The notes under the pieces are model-generated. The model did not search any database. It had not been told where the DNA came from and saw only the letters and a list, made by a program, of their open reading frames with translations. A stretch of 64,000 bases of DNA from Alteromonas gracilis (GTDB lineage Bacteria; Pseudomonadota; Gammaproteobacteria; Enterobacterales; Alteromonadaceae). Shown piece after piece: positions 52,298-61,596 of the stretch (position 1 is the stretch's first letter; every line of letters begins with the position of its first letter). A program made the position numbers and the translations under genes. Where the stretch lies: assembly GCF_002993325.1 (NCBI RefSeq), contig NZ_PVNO01000005.1:213158-277157 (forward strand), given 5' to 3'.

Positions 52298-52361
52298 AAA
52301 ATGACTACTATTATGACGTTCTTACTGTGTGCCCATTATAACCACGGCAAGGGCAAAAGCG

Positions 52362-53300
52362 TTAGCTAACGCCTTTATTTAGTGCGCTTACTGCTTTAAA
52401 ACCTTGCTCGATAGTGGCAATGCGGTCGGTGGTTTGATCACGCTCTACAAATTTGTGTTCAATGCCTGCTAGTCTGCCGTGTGCGAATATCTCTTTAAAG
52501 TTAATGGTGCCTGTGCCCACATCAGCAAAGCTGCCGTCTTCAGCCATATCTTTAACATGCCAAAGCTTGAAGCGGCCTGGGTACTGCTTGAAGTAATCAA
52601 CCGGGTTTTTACCCGCTTTTACCGTCCAGTATAAATCAAGCTCCATGGCAACCAGGTTTGGGTCGGTCTGGGTTATAAGCACATCTAATGGCGTCTTGCC
52701 GTCGCGTACTTCAAACTCAAAATCGTGGTTGTGGTAGGCAAGGGTAATACCCTCTTTTTTACAGGCTTCACCAATGGTATTAAGTTTATCGGCTAGGGCT
52801 TGATAAGGCGCTATACCCTTACCACGCTGCGCTTCGCTAAGCCAAGGCACTACTAAATACTTGTGACCAACCGTTTGCGCGTCATCTAAAATTTGTTGCA
52901 AATTAGTGTCAAAGGCATCTAGTTGAATATGAGCCGACGGTGCAGTAAGGCCATTTTCATCAAGCAGCTGCTTAATTTCTTTGGCGCTGTGGCCAAAATA
53001 GCCCGCAAACTCCATTTCCGAATAACCTACGTCGGCGGCCAGCTTAAGAGTTGCAGGCACGCTTACCTTCATAATATCTCTAAGGGTATAAAGCTGCAGT
53101 CCAACTGCACTGCTATGCATGCCATTCATCATCCTTCCTTTTTCATCACTGTGATTGTGCGCCAAAACAGTAGGAGCGCTCATAGCCGCTAACAAGCCAG
53201 ACGAAAGTTTGATGAACTGTCGTCGTGAAACAGCAGAGCCAATTTTGCTGGCTGCGTCCGATGTTGCGTTTTTACTTAAGTTTTCTTTACTTAAATTCAC
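52362..53300 (-). CDS. Exported sugar phosphate isomerase/epimerase-type TIM barrel protein
   Basis: 312 residues. A twin-arginine signal is visible (SRRQFIKLSSGLLAAMSAPT), so the protein is probably exported folded. The rest is an AP-endonuclease-2/xylose-isomerase-like TIM barrel (VGLQLYTLRD, LAYHNHDFEF, MELDLYWTVKAG, KLWHVKDM, IEHKFVERD) with the usual metal-binding His/Glu/Asp residues. E. coli YcjR, which acts on 3-keto sugars, has this fold. It lies beside the LacI gene of the 3-keto-glycoside locus and is probably part of it. A palindrome containing its stop codon (52359-52372) followed by Ts may end transcription. Confidence 0.85.
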   Translation of the reverse strand: MNLSKENLSKNATSDAASKIGSAVSRRQFIKLSSGLLAAMSAPTVLAHNHSDEKGRMMNGMHSSAVGLQLYTLRDIMKVSVPATLKLAADVGYSEMEFAGYFGHSAKEIKQLLDENGLTAPSAHIQLDAFDTNLQQILDDAQTVGHKYLVVPWLSEAQRGKGIAPYQALADKLNTIGEACKKEGITLAYHNHDFEFEVRDGKTPLDVLITQTDPNLVAMELDLYWTVKAGKNPVDYFKQYPGRFKLWHVKDMAEDGSFADVGTGTINFKEIFAHGRLAGIEHKFVERDQTTDRIATIEQGFKAVSALNKGVS

Positions 53301-53354
53301 TGCTTACTCCTTTACTGTCGTGGTACATAGGTGATGGTGCTAAGTGATAGCCGA

Positions 53355-54359
53355 TTAACTCGAAGCTTCGCCCGTGCTCTCACGCACTATTAGTTCAAAG
53401 GGCATAATAACCTTCGGCGCCTTGCGAATTTTTCCGTTAAGTAAATCAACCAACAGTGTAACCGCTGTTCTGCCAAACTCTTCGGCTGGTTGAGCTATGG
53501 TAGTAAGCGGTGGGTCAACAAAAGCAGAAAATGCGATGTCGTCGAACCCCGCCACGGAAATATCTTTAGGTATGTTTAAGTTGGCTTGCTTGAATGCCTG
53601 CATGGCACCAATAGCCGTTTCATCGTTTTCACAGAAAACCGCTGTTGGTCTATTATGAAGGGCTGCTATATGTACCCCGGCGTTATAACCTGCATGCAGG
53701 GTAAAATCTCCGGGAAATAATAACTTTTCATCAAAAGCGATATTAGCGTTAGCCAATGCATCTTTATAACCGGCTAAACGTTCTTGCGTAAGTGGGCTGG
53801 AGTCCGGCCCTTTGACCATGGCGATGCGGCTATGCCCTTTACCGATCAAGTGCTCTGTCATTGCTCTGGCCGCGGCCCGGTTGTCTAACGACACAACGGG
53901 ATATTGCCCGTCGTCGATAACCTCACAGGCGTTAACCATAGGCAGTAACCCGTGATCGTTAATCATGGAAACATCAAGCGGATTGTTTGCACGAAGTTGA
54001 ATAAGACCGTCCGCTTGAGAGGTGCTGACCATCTTGGCGTAATGGCTTTCAATGTCGCTGTTACCAAGGGTGTTAGCTAATAAAATGGAATAGCCCAATT
54101 CAGCTGCGGCTTCCTGCATGCCGCTTATCACGCGGGCAAAAAATACATTAGCAACCGTGGGCACAAGCACCACTAGGTTATGTGTCTTTCCCGAGCGAAA
54201 CTTTACCGCCATTAAATTGGGTTTATACCCAACCGCTTGTACCGCGGCCATTACCTTGTTGCGCGTTTTTGGTGAAACGCGCTCGGGCTGCTGCAATGTT
54301 CTTGAAACGGTCGCCACCGACACGCCCGCGTTATCTGCTACATCTCTTATATTAGCCAT
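53355..54359 (-). CDS. LacI-family regulator of the 3-keto-glycoside locus
   Basis: 334 residues. The N-terminal helix-turn-helix is IRDVADNAGVSVATVSRTLQ, followed by the hinge helix LMAVKFRSGKT and a ligand-binding domain (VVLVPTVANVFFARVISGMQ, GFDDIAFSAFVDPPLTTIAQ). It is divergent from the oxidoreductase-permease-dehydrogenase genes and upstream of the exported isomerase. Two TGTAAC-type palindromes in the divergent region are likely operators, so it probably represses the locus and itself. Confidence 0.92.
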   Translation of the reverse strand: MANIRDVADNAGVSVATVSRTLQQPERVSPKTRNKVMAAVQAVGYKPNLMAVKFRSGKTHNLVVLVPTVANVFFARVISGMQEAAAELGYSILLANTLGNSDIESHYAKMVSTSQADGLIQLRANNPLDVSMINDHGLLPMVNACEVIDDGQYPVVSLDNRAAARAMTEHLIGKGHSRIAMVKGPDSSPLTQERLAGYKDALANANIAFDEKLLFPGDFTLHAGYNAGVHIAALHNRPTAVFCENDETAIGAMQAFKQANLNIPKDISVAGFDDIAFSAFVDPPLTTIAQPAEEFGRTAVTLLVDLLNGKIRKAPKVIMPFELIVRESTGEASS

Positions 54360-54734
54360 TCGTGTTTTTGTTTTTTAGTGCTGCTTTCATCGCATTGTAA
54401 ACCTAACTCACTGAAACCGTGCTTTTAGTTACTATTCATGAGTGTTGAAAAAGGGAATAGTAATATGTAACCGTTTTCATTTCATAAAAGAATACTCGCT
54501 TAAAAAGAAACGTCAAAGGGTATTTGTATGTTATTTGTAAATATTAATAGCATTTTAGCGTTGGTTTATAGGCACTGTAATCCCGTTAACCGTCTATTTC
54601 TGTTTGCTTTCCACGCCGAATGTAAACTTTAGATTAATGAAATGATTATTTTATGGTTGACCATTAAAATGTAACGGGTTACATTTTTGTGTATTGATCA
54701 CATCAACCGTGCGTCTGCGCACAGAGGATCTGCT
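54360..54734. promoter_or_regulatory. Divergent control region with two LacI-type operators
   Basis: Site 1: tgtaaccgttttca (54466-54479), an imperfect palindrome near the LacI gene. Site 2: aaaatgtaac-gg-gttacatttt (54666-54687), a perfect 10-bp inverted repeat 48 bp before the oxidoreductase start. The shared half TGTAAC suggests both bind the same LacI protein. The ribosome-binding site GAGGA lies at 54723-54727. Otherwise the region is AT-rich and no small gene was seen. Confidence 0.75.
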
Positions 54735-55889
54735 ATGAAACCAATTCGAATGGGTATGATCGGTGGCGGAGAGGGGGCGTTCATCGGTGCTGTGCATCGC
54801 CACGCCGCTATGTTAGATGGGAACTATCAGCTGGTATGTGGCGCATTTAGTCGCAATGAGGAAAATAATTTGCGCACTGCCTCGTCATTGAACGTACCCA
54901 CTTCCCGCTCATACGCCAGTTGGCAAACTATGCTTGAAGAAGAGGCCAAGCTGCCAGAGCAGCAGCGCATGCAGGTTGTGGTTATCGTAACGCCTAATCA
55001 CCTTCATGTTCCCATTTCAATTGCCGCTATTAAAGCGGGCTTCCATGTGTTCTGTGAAAAACCAGCAGGGGTTAGCTTTGCTGAAGTAAAAGAACTGCAA
55101 GACGTTGTACACGCTAGTGAGTCTTTATACGGCTTAGCCCACACCTACCTTGGCTACCCTATGGTATGGCAAGCTCGCCATCTCGTTGAAAGCGGTATGC
55201 TGGGTAAAATTCGAAAAGTCTATGTTGAGTATCCGCAAGGCTGGCTGTCTGGTGAAGAAGAAACGCACAACAAACAAGCGCAGTGGCGTACCGACCCAGC
55301 CATTTCTGGGGCAACAGGCGCAATGGGCGATATCGGTACTCATGCATTTGGGTTGGTTGAGTTTGTATTAAACGACAGTGTTACATCGCTATGTGGAGAA
55401 CTAAATACCCATGTTGAAGGACGTCGATTAGATGACGACGGCGCTGCGCTTATTAAAACTAAAAAGGGGGCGTCGGGTGTGCTGATTGCCTCGCAGGTTT
55501 GTGCTGGTGAAGAAAACGCATTGAAGATCCGCGTCTATGGTGACAAAGGTGGCTTGGAGTGGCGTCAAATGGAGCCAAACTCTGTTATTTATCGCCCCGT
55601 CGACGCGCCTTATCAAGTGTTTAGAGCGGGCCAAGGTCAAGTTGGGCTATGTGATGAGGCATCTGCACGTTGTCGTGTTCCAGCTGGTCATCCAGAGGGC
55701 TACTTAGAAGCTATGGCAAACTTGTATACCGACTTTGCGAAAGCAGTGCGTGCTAATCAAAAAGGTAAAGCCGAGGGCGTACCGGGAATAAATTCAGGCA
55801 TACGCGGCATGGTGTTTATTGATGCCATGCTCGCCAGTACTGACAGCGACACCAAGTGGGAGTCGGTCAGTCAGGAAGGAACGCAGTAA
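54735..55889 (+). CDS. Gfo/Idh/MocA-family sugar oxidoreductase
   Basis: 384 residues from the ATG at 54735 with GAGGA upstream; an in-frame TTG at 54687 overlaps the operator and was not chosen. The N-terminal Rossmann fold has GMIGGGEGAFIGAVHR; the family signature is FCEKPAGVSFAEV (catalytic Lys in EKP) and the C-terminal domain contains GATGAMGDIGTHAFGL. It uses NAD(P) to oxidise or reduce a sugar or cyclitol. In 3-keto-sugar pathways such enzymes form or reduce the keto sugar. It heads the operon 54735-62364. Confidence 0.9.
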   Translation: MKPIRMGMIGGGEGAFIGAVHRHAAMLDGNYQLVCGAFSRNEENNLRTASSLNVPTSRSYASWQTMLEEEAKLPEQQRMQVVVIVTPNHLHVPISIAAIKAGFHVFCEKPAGVSFAEVKELQDVVHASESLYGLAHTYLGYPMVWQARHLVESGMLGKIRKVYVEYPQGWLSGEEETHNKQAQWRTDPAISGATGAMGDIGTHAFGLVEFVLNDSVTSLCGELNTHVEGRRLDDDGAALIKTKKGASGVLIASQVCAGEENALKIRVYGDKGGLEWRQMEPNSVIYRPVDAPYQVFRAGQGQVGLCDEASARCRVPAGHPEGYLEAMANLYTDFAKAVRANQKGKAEGVPGINSGIRGMVFIDAMLASTDSDTKWESVSQEGTQ

Positions 55890-55925
55890 TGAAACTACAA
55901 CTTAATATGAAAAAGGTAAGCGCTT

Positions 55926-56993
55926 ATGGCTACTAACCAACAACCTATAAAAGGGCCTGCTATCTTTCTTGCTCAGTTCATGGGAAAAGACGCACCTTTC
56001 GATACGCTTGAAAATATGGCCAGATGGGCAGCGTCGCTTGGCTATAAGGGAATACAAGTTCCTACCGATCCTAGTCTTTTTGATTTAGAAAAAGCGGCTG
56101 AAAGCCAAGAATACTGCGACAATATCGCTAAAATTTGTAAAGACGCAGGGGTAGAAATCACTGAGCTTTCTACCCATTTGCAAGGTCAGCTAGTGGCGGT
56201 TCATCCTGCTTACAACGAGTTATTCGACAACTTTGCGCCTGCGCACTTACACGGTAAGCCACAAGAGCGAACCGAATGGGCAATTAATCAGCTTAAGTGT
56301 GCAGCTATTGCTAGTAAGCGCTTGGGGTTAAAAGCTCATGCTACTTTTTCTGGTGCATTAATGTGGCATTTGGTTTACCCGTGGCCACAGCGTCCTGCTG
56401 GCTTGGTTGAGCAAGGCTTTGCTGAATTGGCTAGGCGTTGGAAACCTATTCTCGACGCATTTGACGATGCAGGTGTTGACGTATGCTACGAAATTCACCC
56501 CGGGGAAGATTTACACGATGGAGCATCGTTCGAGCAGTTTCTAAAAGCGGTAGATAACCACCCACGAGCAAATATTCTTTTTGACCCAAGTCACTTTGTT
56601 TTACAGCAGCTAGATTACCTTGATTTCATTGATCGCTACCACAGCCGGATCAAAATGTTTCACGTTAAAGACGCCGAGTTCAATCCTAACGGTAGAAACG
56701 GTGTGTATGGTGGTTATCAAAACTGGCAGGAGCGCGCAGGGCGTTTTCGTTCCCTTGGCGACGGTCAGGTCGATTTCAAAGGTATTTTTAGCAAGCTTAC
56801 CCAATACGGCTTCTCAGGTTGGGCAGTGCTTGAGTGGGAATGCTGCTTAAAAGACAGTGCGCAGGGTGCAGCTGAAGGCGCACCGTTTATCGCTTCACAC
56901 ATTATCGAGCCTAGCAAATATGCGTTTGACGATTTTGCTGGTGGTGAGGTTAGCGAAGCGAAAAATAATCGCATTTTAGGCCTTGAGCGCTAA
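55926..56993 (+). CDS. Sugar phosphate isomerase/epimerase-type TIM barrel protein
   Basis: 355 residues, cytoplasmic. The barrel has HPGEDLHDG, LFDPSHFVLQ, KMFHVKDAEF and AVLEWECCLKD, with metal-ligand Glu/Asp/His residues in the family positions. It is longer than the other two barrels of this locus, with an insertion after VKDAEFNPNGRNGV. Ribosome-binding site AAAGG lies 10 nt upstream. It is 36 bp after the oxidoreductase and 26 bp before the permease. Confidence 0.88.
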   Translation: MATNQQPIKGPAIFLAQFMGKDAPFDTLENMARWAASLGYKGIQVPTDPSLFDLEKAAESQEYCDNIAKICKDAGVEITELSTHLQGQLVAVHPAYNELFDNFAPAHLHGKPQERTEWAINQLKCAAIASKRLGLKAHATFSGALMWHLVYPWPQRPAGLVEQGFAELARRWKPILDAFDDAGVDVCYEIHPGEDLHDGASFEQFLKAVDNHPRANILFDPSHFVLQQLDYLDFIDRYHSRIKMFHVKDAEFNPNGRNGVYGGYQNWQERAGRFRSLGDGQVDFKGIFSKLTQYGFSGWAVLEWECCLKDSAQGAAEGAPFIASHIIEPSKYAFDDFAGGEVSEAKNNRILGLER

Positions 56994-57019
56994 GCGCCAT
57001 CAATAGGATAACAATAACT

Positions 57020-58237
57020 ATGATAACCCTACGCCTGAGTTTGATGATGTTCCTTCAGTTCTTCATTTGGGGAGGCTGGTTTGTAACACTAGGCACGTAT
57101 TTATCAAATACGCTCTCTGCCAATGGTGGGCAAATCGGTATGGCTTTTTCAACCCAAAGTTGGGGCGCCATCATTGCCCCCTTTATTGTGGGCCTTATTG
57201 CTGACCGATTCTTTAATGCAGAAAAGATCCTTGGCTTATTGCATATCGTTGGCGCTGCGCTTATGTACTGTATGTACCAAGCAGATGATTTTGCCAGCTT
57301 CTACCCTTACGTGTTGGCCTACATGATTGCGTACATGCCTACACTTGCTTTGGTCAATTCAGTGTCCTTTGGTCAAATGCAAGACCCATCTGAAGAGTTT
57401 GGAAAGGTTCGTGTGTGGGGCACCATCGGCTGGATTGTGGCAGGTTTAATGATTAGCTATGTCTTTTCATGGGATTCTGCCCAGTCTATTGCCGACGGTA
57501 TGCTCAAAAACACCTTCCTACTGTGCAGTATTGCCTCGCTAATTTTAGGTGTGTTCAGCTTTACGTTGCCAAGCACGCCACCTCAATCTGGCGGTAAAGC
57601 GGTAACCATACGCGATATTCTTGGCTTGGACGCGTTGGCATTGCTCAAAGACAAAAACTTCTTTGTATTCTTTCTTTCCTCGGTACTTATTTGTATACCG
57701 CTGGCGTTCTACTACCAGAATGCAAACCCTTTTCTTACCGAAATAGGTGTTGAGAATGCAACAGGGAAAATGACGCTGGGCCAAGTATCCGAAGTATTGT
57801 TTATGTTAGCTCTGCCAGTATTTTTGAATCGTTTTGGCATCAAAGCGACGTTGGTCATTGGTATGGCGGCGTGGGTTATTCGCTATGCACTGTTTGCATT
57901 TGGGAATGCTGACGAGAATCTATTTATGCTTATTATCGGCATTGCACTGCACGGTATTTGTTACGACTTCTTCTTTGTATCAGGGCAAATCTATACCAAT
58001 GCGAAGGCGGGCGAGAATGTAAAAAGTGCAGCACAAGGGCTTATTACCCTGGCGACATATGGCGTAGGTATGCTGGTGGGTTTTGCCGTTGCTGGCGCAA
58101 TTACAGACACCTACGCGTTAGACACAGGAGCACATAGTTGGCAGCAAATCTGGTTATTCCCAGCCGCGTTCGCCGCTGTTGTCTTGGTGCTATTCGCCAT
58201 TCTGTTCAGAAAGGAAAAGGTGAGCGCAGATGCATAA
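57020..58237 (+). CDS. MFS permease, nucleoside:proton symporter type
   Basis: 405 residues, twelve hydrophobic helices. The N-terminus MITLRLSLMMFLQFFIWGGW and the GQMQDPSEEFGKVRVWGTIGWI loop are typical of the nucleoside:H+ symporter (NupG/XapB-like) family. In this setting the substrate is more probably a sugar or keto sugar than a nucleoside. Its last 8 nt overlap the next gene, so the two are coupled. Confidence 0.87.
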   Translation: MITLRLSLMMFLQFFIWGGWFVTLGTYLSNTLSANGGQIGMAFSTQSWGAIIAPFIVGLIADRFFNAEKILGLLHIVGAALMYCMYQADDFASFYPYVLAYMIAYMPTLALVNSVSFGQMQDPSEEFGKVRVWGTIGWIVAGLMISYVFSWDSAQSIADGMLKNTFLLCSIASLILGVFSFTLPSTPPQSGGKAVTIRDILGLDALALLKDKNFFVFFLSSVLICIPLAFYYQNANPFLTEIGVENATGKMTLGQVSEVLFMLALPVFLNRFGIKATLVIGMAAWVIRYALFAFGNADENLFMLIIGIALHGICYDFFFVSGQIYTNAKAGENVKSAAQGLITLATYGVGMLVGFAVAGAITDTYALDTGAHSWQQIWLFPAAFAAVVLVLFAILFRKEKVSADA

Positions 58238-59159
58238 CATTACCCGCAGGAAATTACTTCAGAGTATGGCTATGACAGGAGCAGGCATTGCCGGAACCGG
58301 GTTAGCAGCTGCTGGTTTAGCCACTGCTATGCCTACTCTAGCAAGTACAAACGGCACAAAAGGTGGCAATACCATGAATACGCCGCTTAAAGGCAATGTG
58401 AATCACTCAGTAAGCCGATGGACCTATGGCGATTTGAGTATCGAAGAATTGTGCCAGACCGTTAAGCAATTAGGCTTCGGAGCCATTGATTTAGTAGGCC
58501 CCGAAGACTGGCCTGTGCTAAAGCAATACGGTATCGACTCTTCTATGTGCAACGGCGCTGAAATTAGTCTTGAAGATGGCTTTATTCACACTGAATTACA
58601 CGACGAACTAGAGGCACGTTATTTAAAGCACATCGATTTAGTTGCCAATGCGGGTTACACCAACCTTATTTGCTTCAGCGGTAATGCGCGAGGAATGTCA
58701 CGAGAAGATGGCCTTGAAAATGCGGTTAAAGGGTTAAAGCGCATTTTGCCTCACGCTGAAAAGCGTAACGTAGTAATTTTCATGGAGCTATTTAACAGCA
58801 AAATCGACCACCCCGATTACATGGCCGACAATTCTGCTTGGGGAATAGAACTTTGCAAGCGTCTTGGCTCCAAACACTTTTCATTACTTTACGATATCTA
58901 CCATATGCAAATTAATGAGGGAGATATCATTCGTACCATTCGGGACAACCACCAGTATTTTGGTCACTACCACACGGCGGGTGTTCCAGGGCGTCACGAA
59001 ATTAACGCCTCACAAGAACTCAATTATGAGGCCATTGCTAAAGCCATTGTCGAAACCGGTTTCAAAGGCTACTTAGCGCAAGAGTTTATACCCACACCGA
59101 AGACACAAGCCCAGAGAATTGCGTCGCTTCAAGAAGCGATACAGATCTGCGATGTGTAA
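58230..59159 (+). CDS. Exported hydroxypyruvate-isomerase-like TIM barrel protein
   Basis: 309 residues. A twin-arginine signal (TRRKLLQSMAMTGAGIAGTG) precedes an isomerase barrel (LGFGAIDLVGPEDW, VVIFMELFNSK, SLLYDIYHMQINEG, GHYHTAGVPGRHEI, GYLAQEFIPT). The set of metal-binding Glu, Asp, His and Glu residues matches hydroxypyruvate isomerase-type proteins. Export beside the GMC dehydrogenase suggests it isomerises the oxidised sugar in the periplasm. It overlaps the permease gene by 8 nt. Confidence 0.86.
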   Translation: MHNITRRKLLQSMAMTGAGIAGTGLAAAGLATAMPTLASTNGTKGGNTMNTPLKGNVNHSVSRWTYGDLSIEELCQTVKQLGFGAIDLVGPEDWPVLKQYGIDSSMCNGAEISLEDGFIHTELHDELEARYLKHIDLVANAGYTNLICFSGNARGMSREDGLENAVKGLKRILPHAEKRNVVIFMELFNSKIDHPDYMADNSAWGIELCKRLGSKHFSLLYDIYHMQINEGDIIRTIRDNHQYFGHYHTAGVPGRHEINASQELNYEAIAKAIVETGFKGYLAQEFIPTPKTQAQRIASLQEAIQICDV

Positions 59160-59203
59160 TGTGCGAATTGGCACAGCGACAAAATTAGCGATAAGGACGT
59201 GTT

Positions 59204-60889
59204 ATGGCGAGTAACGAATATGATGCAATTGTTATTGGGTCTGGTATCAGTGGTGGTTGGGCTGCAAAAGAGCTAACCGAGAAGGGCTTAAAAGTACTGA
59301 TGCTCGAGCGCGGCCAAAACATTGAGCATATAAAGGATTATAAAAACGCGCATAAAGAAGACTGGGACTATCCTCATCGTGATTTGCCCACGCAGGCAAT
59401 GAAAGTAGATTATCCTGTGCTTAAACGTGACTACCCGCTAAATGAAAAAACCTACGGTATGTGGGCCAATGAAAAAGACAACCCTTATACCGAGGACAAG
59501 CGCTTCGACTGGTACAGAGGCTACCATGTGGGCGGGCGTTCACTGTTGTGGGGCCGTCAAAGCTACCGTTTGAACAAAGAAGACTTTGAAGCTAATGCTA
59601 AAGAAGGTATTGCGGTTGACTGGCCTATTCGCTACCAAGATCTGGCGCCCTGGTATGATTACGTAGAAAAATTTGCGGGTATCAGTGGTAACCGAGACGG
59701 ATTAGATGTATTGCCAGACGGTATCTACCAGCCACCAATGCCAATGAATATCGTTGAAGAAAGTGTAGCAGCCCGCGTTAAGAAAGCGTTTGAAGGCTCC
59801 CGTCATATATTGCATGGCCGCACGTCAAACATGACACAAAGCAAGCCCGAACAAGGGCGTGTTCATTGTCAATACCGAAATAAATGCTGGTTGGGTTGCC
59901 CCTTTGGTGGTTATTTCAGTACCCAAGCATCTACCCTTCCGGCTGCGGTAAAAACAGGTAACTTAACGCTAAGACCTTTCTCGATAGTAAAAGAAATCTT
60001 GTTTGATAAAGACAAGAAACGCGCGACTGGCGTTGAAATTATTGATGCTGAAACCAACGAGACTTATGTCTTTAAAAGTAAAATTGTTTTCGTAAACGCG
60101 TCTGCACTTAACTCGGCGTGGGTACTGATGAATTCTGCCACAGACGTGTGGGACGGAGGATTGGGTAGCAGTAGTGGAGAGCTGGGCCACAACGTTATGG
60201 ATCACCACTTTAGAGTGGGCGCCTCGGCAGACGTAGAAGGCTTTGACGACAAATATACCTACGGCCGCAGGCCAAGTGGATTCTATGTGCCAAGGTTTAG
60301 AAACTGGGGCGACGATAAGCGAGAATATCTGCGAGGATTTGGTTATCAAGGCGGCGCAAGTCGTTCAGGGTGGCGCAAAGATATTGCAGAGCTTGGTATA
60401 GGAGCTGGGCTTAAAGATGCGATAACCGAACCGGGTCCTTGGACAATAGGTATGACAGCCTTCGGTGAAATGCTTCCTTATCACGAGAACAAAGTGTACT
60501 TGAACAAAAAGGTCACCGATAAGTGGGGGTTGCCGGTACTTGCCATGGATGTTGAGATAAAAGAAAACGAACTCAAGATGCGTAAGGATATGCAGCAAGA
60601 CGCTATTGAGATGTTTGAAGCGGCAGGACTTAAGAATGTTCAAGGTTGGGATTCCGACTATGCACCTGGCATGGGTATTCACGAAATGGGTACGGCGCGA
60701 ATGGGCAGAGACCCTAAAACCTCAGTTTTAAATGCGCATAACCAAGTATGGGATGCACCCAATGTATTTGTCACTGACGGTGCGGCAATGACATCAGGCA
60801 GTTGTGTTAATCCATCACTCACCTACATGGCGCTAACGGCAAGAGCAGCAGACTTCGCAGTAGAAGAGTTAAAGCGAGGAAACCTATAA
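59204..60889 (+). CDS. GMC-family dehydrogenase, glucoside 3-dehydrogenase-like large subunit
   Basis: 561 residues. The FAD-binding motif is DAIVIGSGISGGWAAKEL near the N-terminus; GGRSLLWGRQ is the second GMC signature, and the active-site region is MGIHEMGTARMG with the catalytic His. CQYRNKCWLGCPFGG is a Cys-rich segment common in this group. No signal peptide is present; export probably happens as a complex with the TAT-signal small subunit encoded next. The pair resembles the catalytic and small subunits of bacterial glucoside 3-dehydrogenases. The usual cytochrome c subunit is not encoded here. The next gene overlaps by one base (TAATG). Confidence 0.9.
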   Translation: MASNEYDAIVIGSGISGGWAAKELTEKGLKVLMLERGQNIEHIKDYKNAHKEDWDYPHRDLPTQAMKVDYPVLKRDYPLNEKTYGMWANEKDNPYTEDKRFDWYRGYHVGGRSLLWGRQSYRLNKEDFEANAKEGIAVDWPIRYQDLAPWYDYVEKFAGISGNRDGLDVLPDGIYQPPMPMNIVEESVAARVKKAFEGSRHILHGRTSNMTQSKPEQGRVHCQYRNKCWLGCPFGGYFSTQASTLPAAVKTGNLTLRPFSIVKEILFDKDKKRATGVEIIDAETNETYVFKSKIVFVNASALNSAWVLMNSATDVWDGGLGSSSGELGHNVMDHHFRVGASADVEGFDDKYTYGRRPSGFYVPRFRNWGDDKREYLRGFGYQGGASRSGWRKDIAELGIGAGLKDAITEPGPWTIGMTAFGEMLPYHENKVYLNKKVTDKWGLPVLAMDVEIKENELKMRKDMQQDAIEMFEAAGLKNVQGWDSDYAPGMGIHEMGTARMGRDPKTSVLNAHNQVWDAPNVFVTDGAAMTSGSCVNPSLTYMALTARAADFAVEELKRGNL

Positions 60890-61506
60890 TGGAGCGCAGA
60901 GAACTACTTAAACTTATCGCAACAGCAACAGGAACTGCCTTATTCGCTGGAAGTGCGTTTGCGTACAAAGACATTCCCGCAGTACCGCTAAGTAATACGC
61001 TATTTAATGAAAAAGATGTGGCTTTGCTCAACGAAATGGGGGAGGTAATTATTCCGCAAACCGATACGCCTGGAGCAAAAGCAGCGAACGTTGGCGCGAC
61101 AATGGCTGTATTGGTAACCGACTGCTACACACCTTTACTTCAAAAGACCTTTCTTGATGGCATTAAGAAAATATCTTCGCTAAGTCAAAGTCGTTTCAAT
61201 AAGCAGTTTGTACAGCTTACCAAACTAGAACGAGAGGCTCTATTTAACGACCTTGATGTAGAAGCGAAAGCGGCTAACCTTGCTAACGATGTTTATCAAG
61301 GCGTTGAAACAGGAAAGCCTAGCCAATGGGAGCCAGGCACCGATGAGCCAACCCCTCACTACTTTACTTTACTTAAACAGCTAACACTCTATTGCTTTTT
61401 CACGTCTCAAATTGGCGCGACTAAAGTGCTTCGATATGTAGCTATCCCCGGGCGTTACGACGGTGCATACCCCTACGAGAAGGGTGATAAGGCGTGGGCG
61501 ACGTGA
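60889..61506 (+). CDS. Gluconate 2-dehydrogenase subunit 3-family small subunit
   Basis: 205 residues with a twin-arginine-like signal (ERRELLKLIATATGTALFAG). The mature part has the family features LLNEMGEVIIPQTDTPGAKA, FLDGIKKI, LTLYCFFTSQIGATKVLRY and a C-terminal PGRYDGAYPY. It chaperones and exports the GMC subunit and is needed for its activity in known complexes. The overlap with the GMC gene supports a 1:1 complex. Confidence 0.9.
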   Translation: MERRELLKLIATATGTALFAGSAFAYKDIPAVPLSNTLFNEKDVALLNEMGEVIIPQTDTPGAKAANVGATMAVLVTDCYTPLLQKTFLDGIKKISSLSQSRFNKQFVQLTKLEREALFNDLDVEAKAANLANDVYQGVETGKPSQWEPGTDEPTPHYFTLLKQLTLYCFFTSQIGATKVLRYVAIPGRYDGAYPYEKGDKAWAT

Positions 61507-61596
61507 TATTCGATACGCAGAACCTAATGATGGGAATAGAAATAATAGAGCCAAACGCAACACGTGATGGAACAGATTAGAAAAGGGTTTAACACT

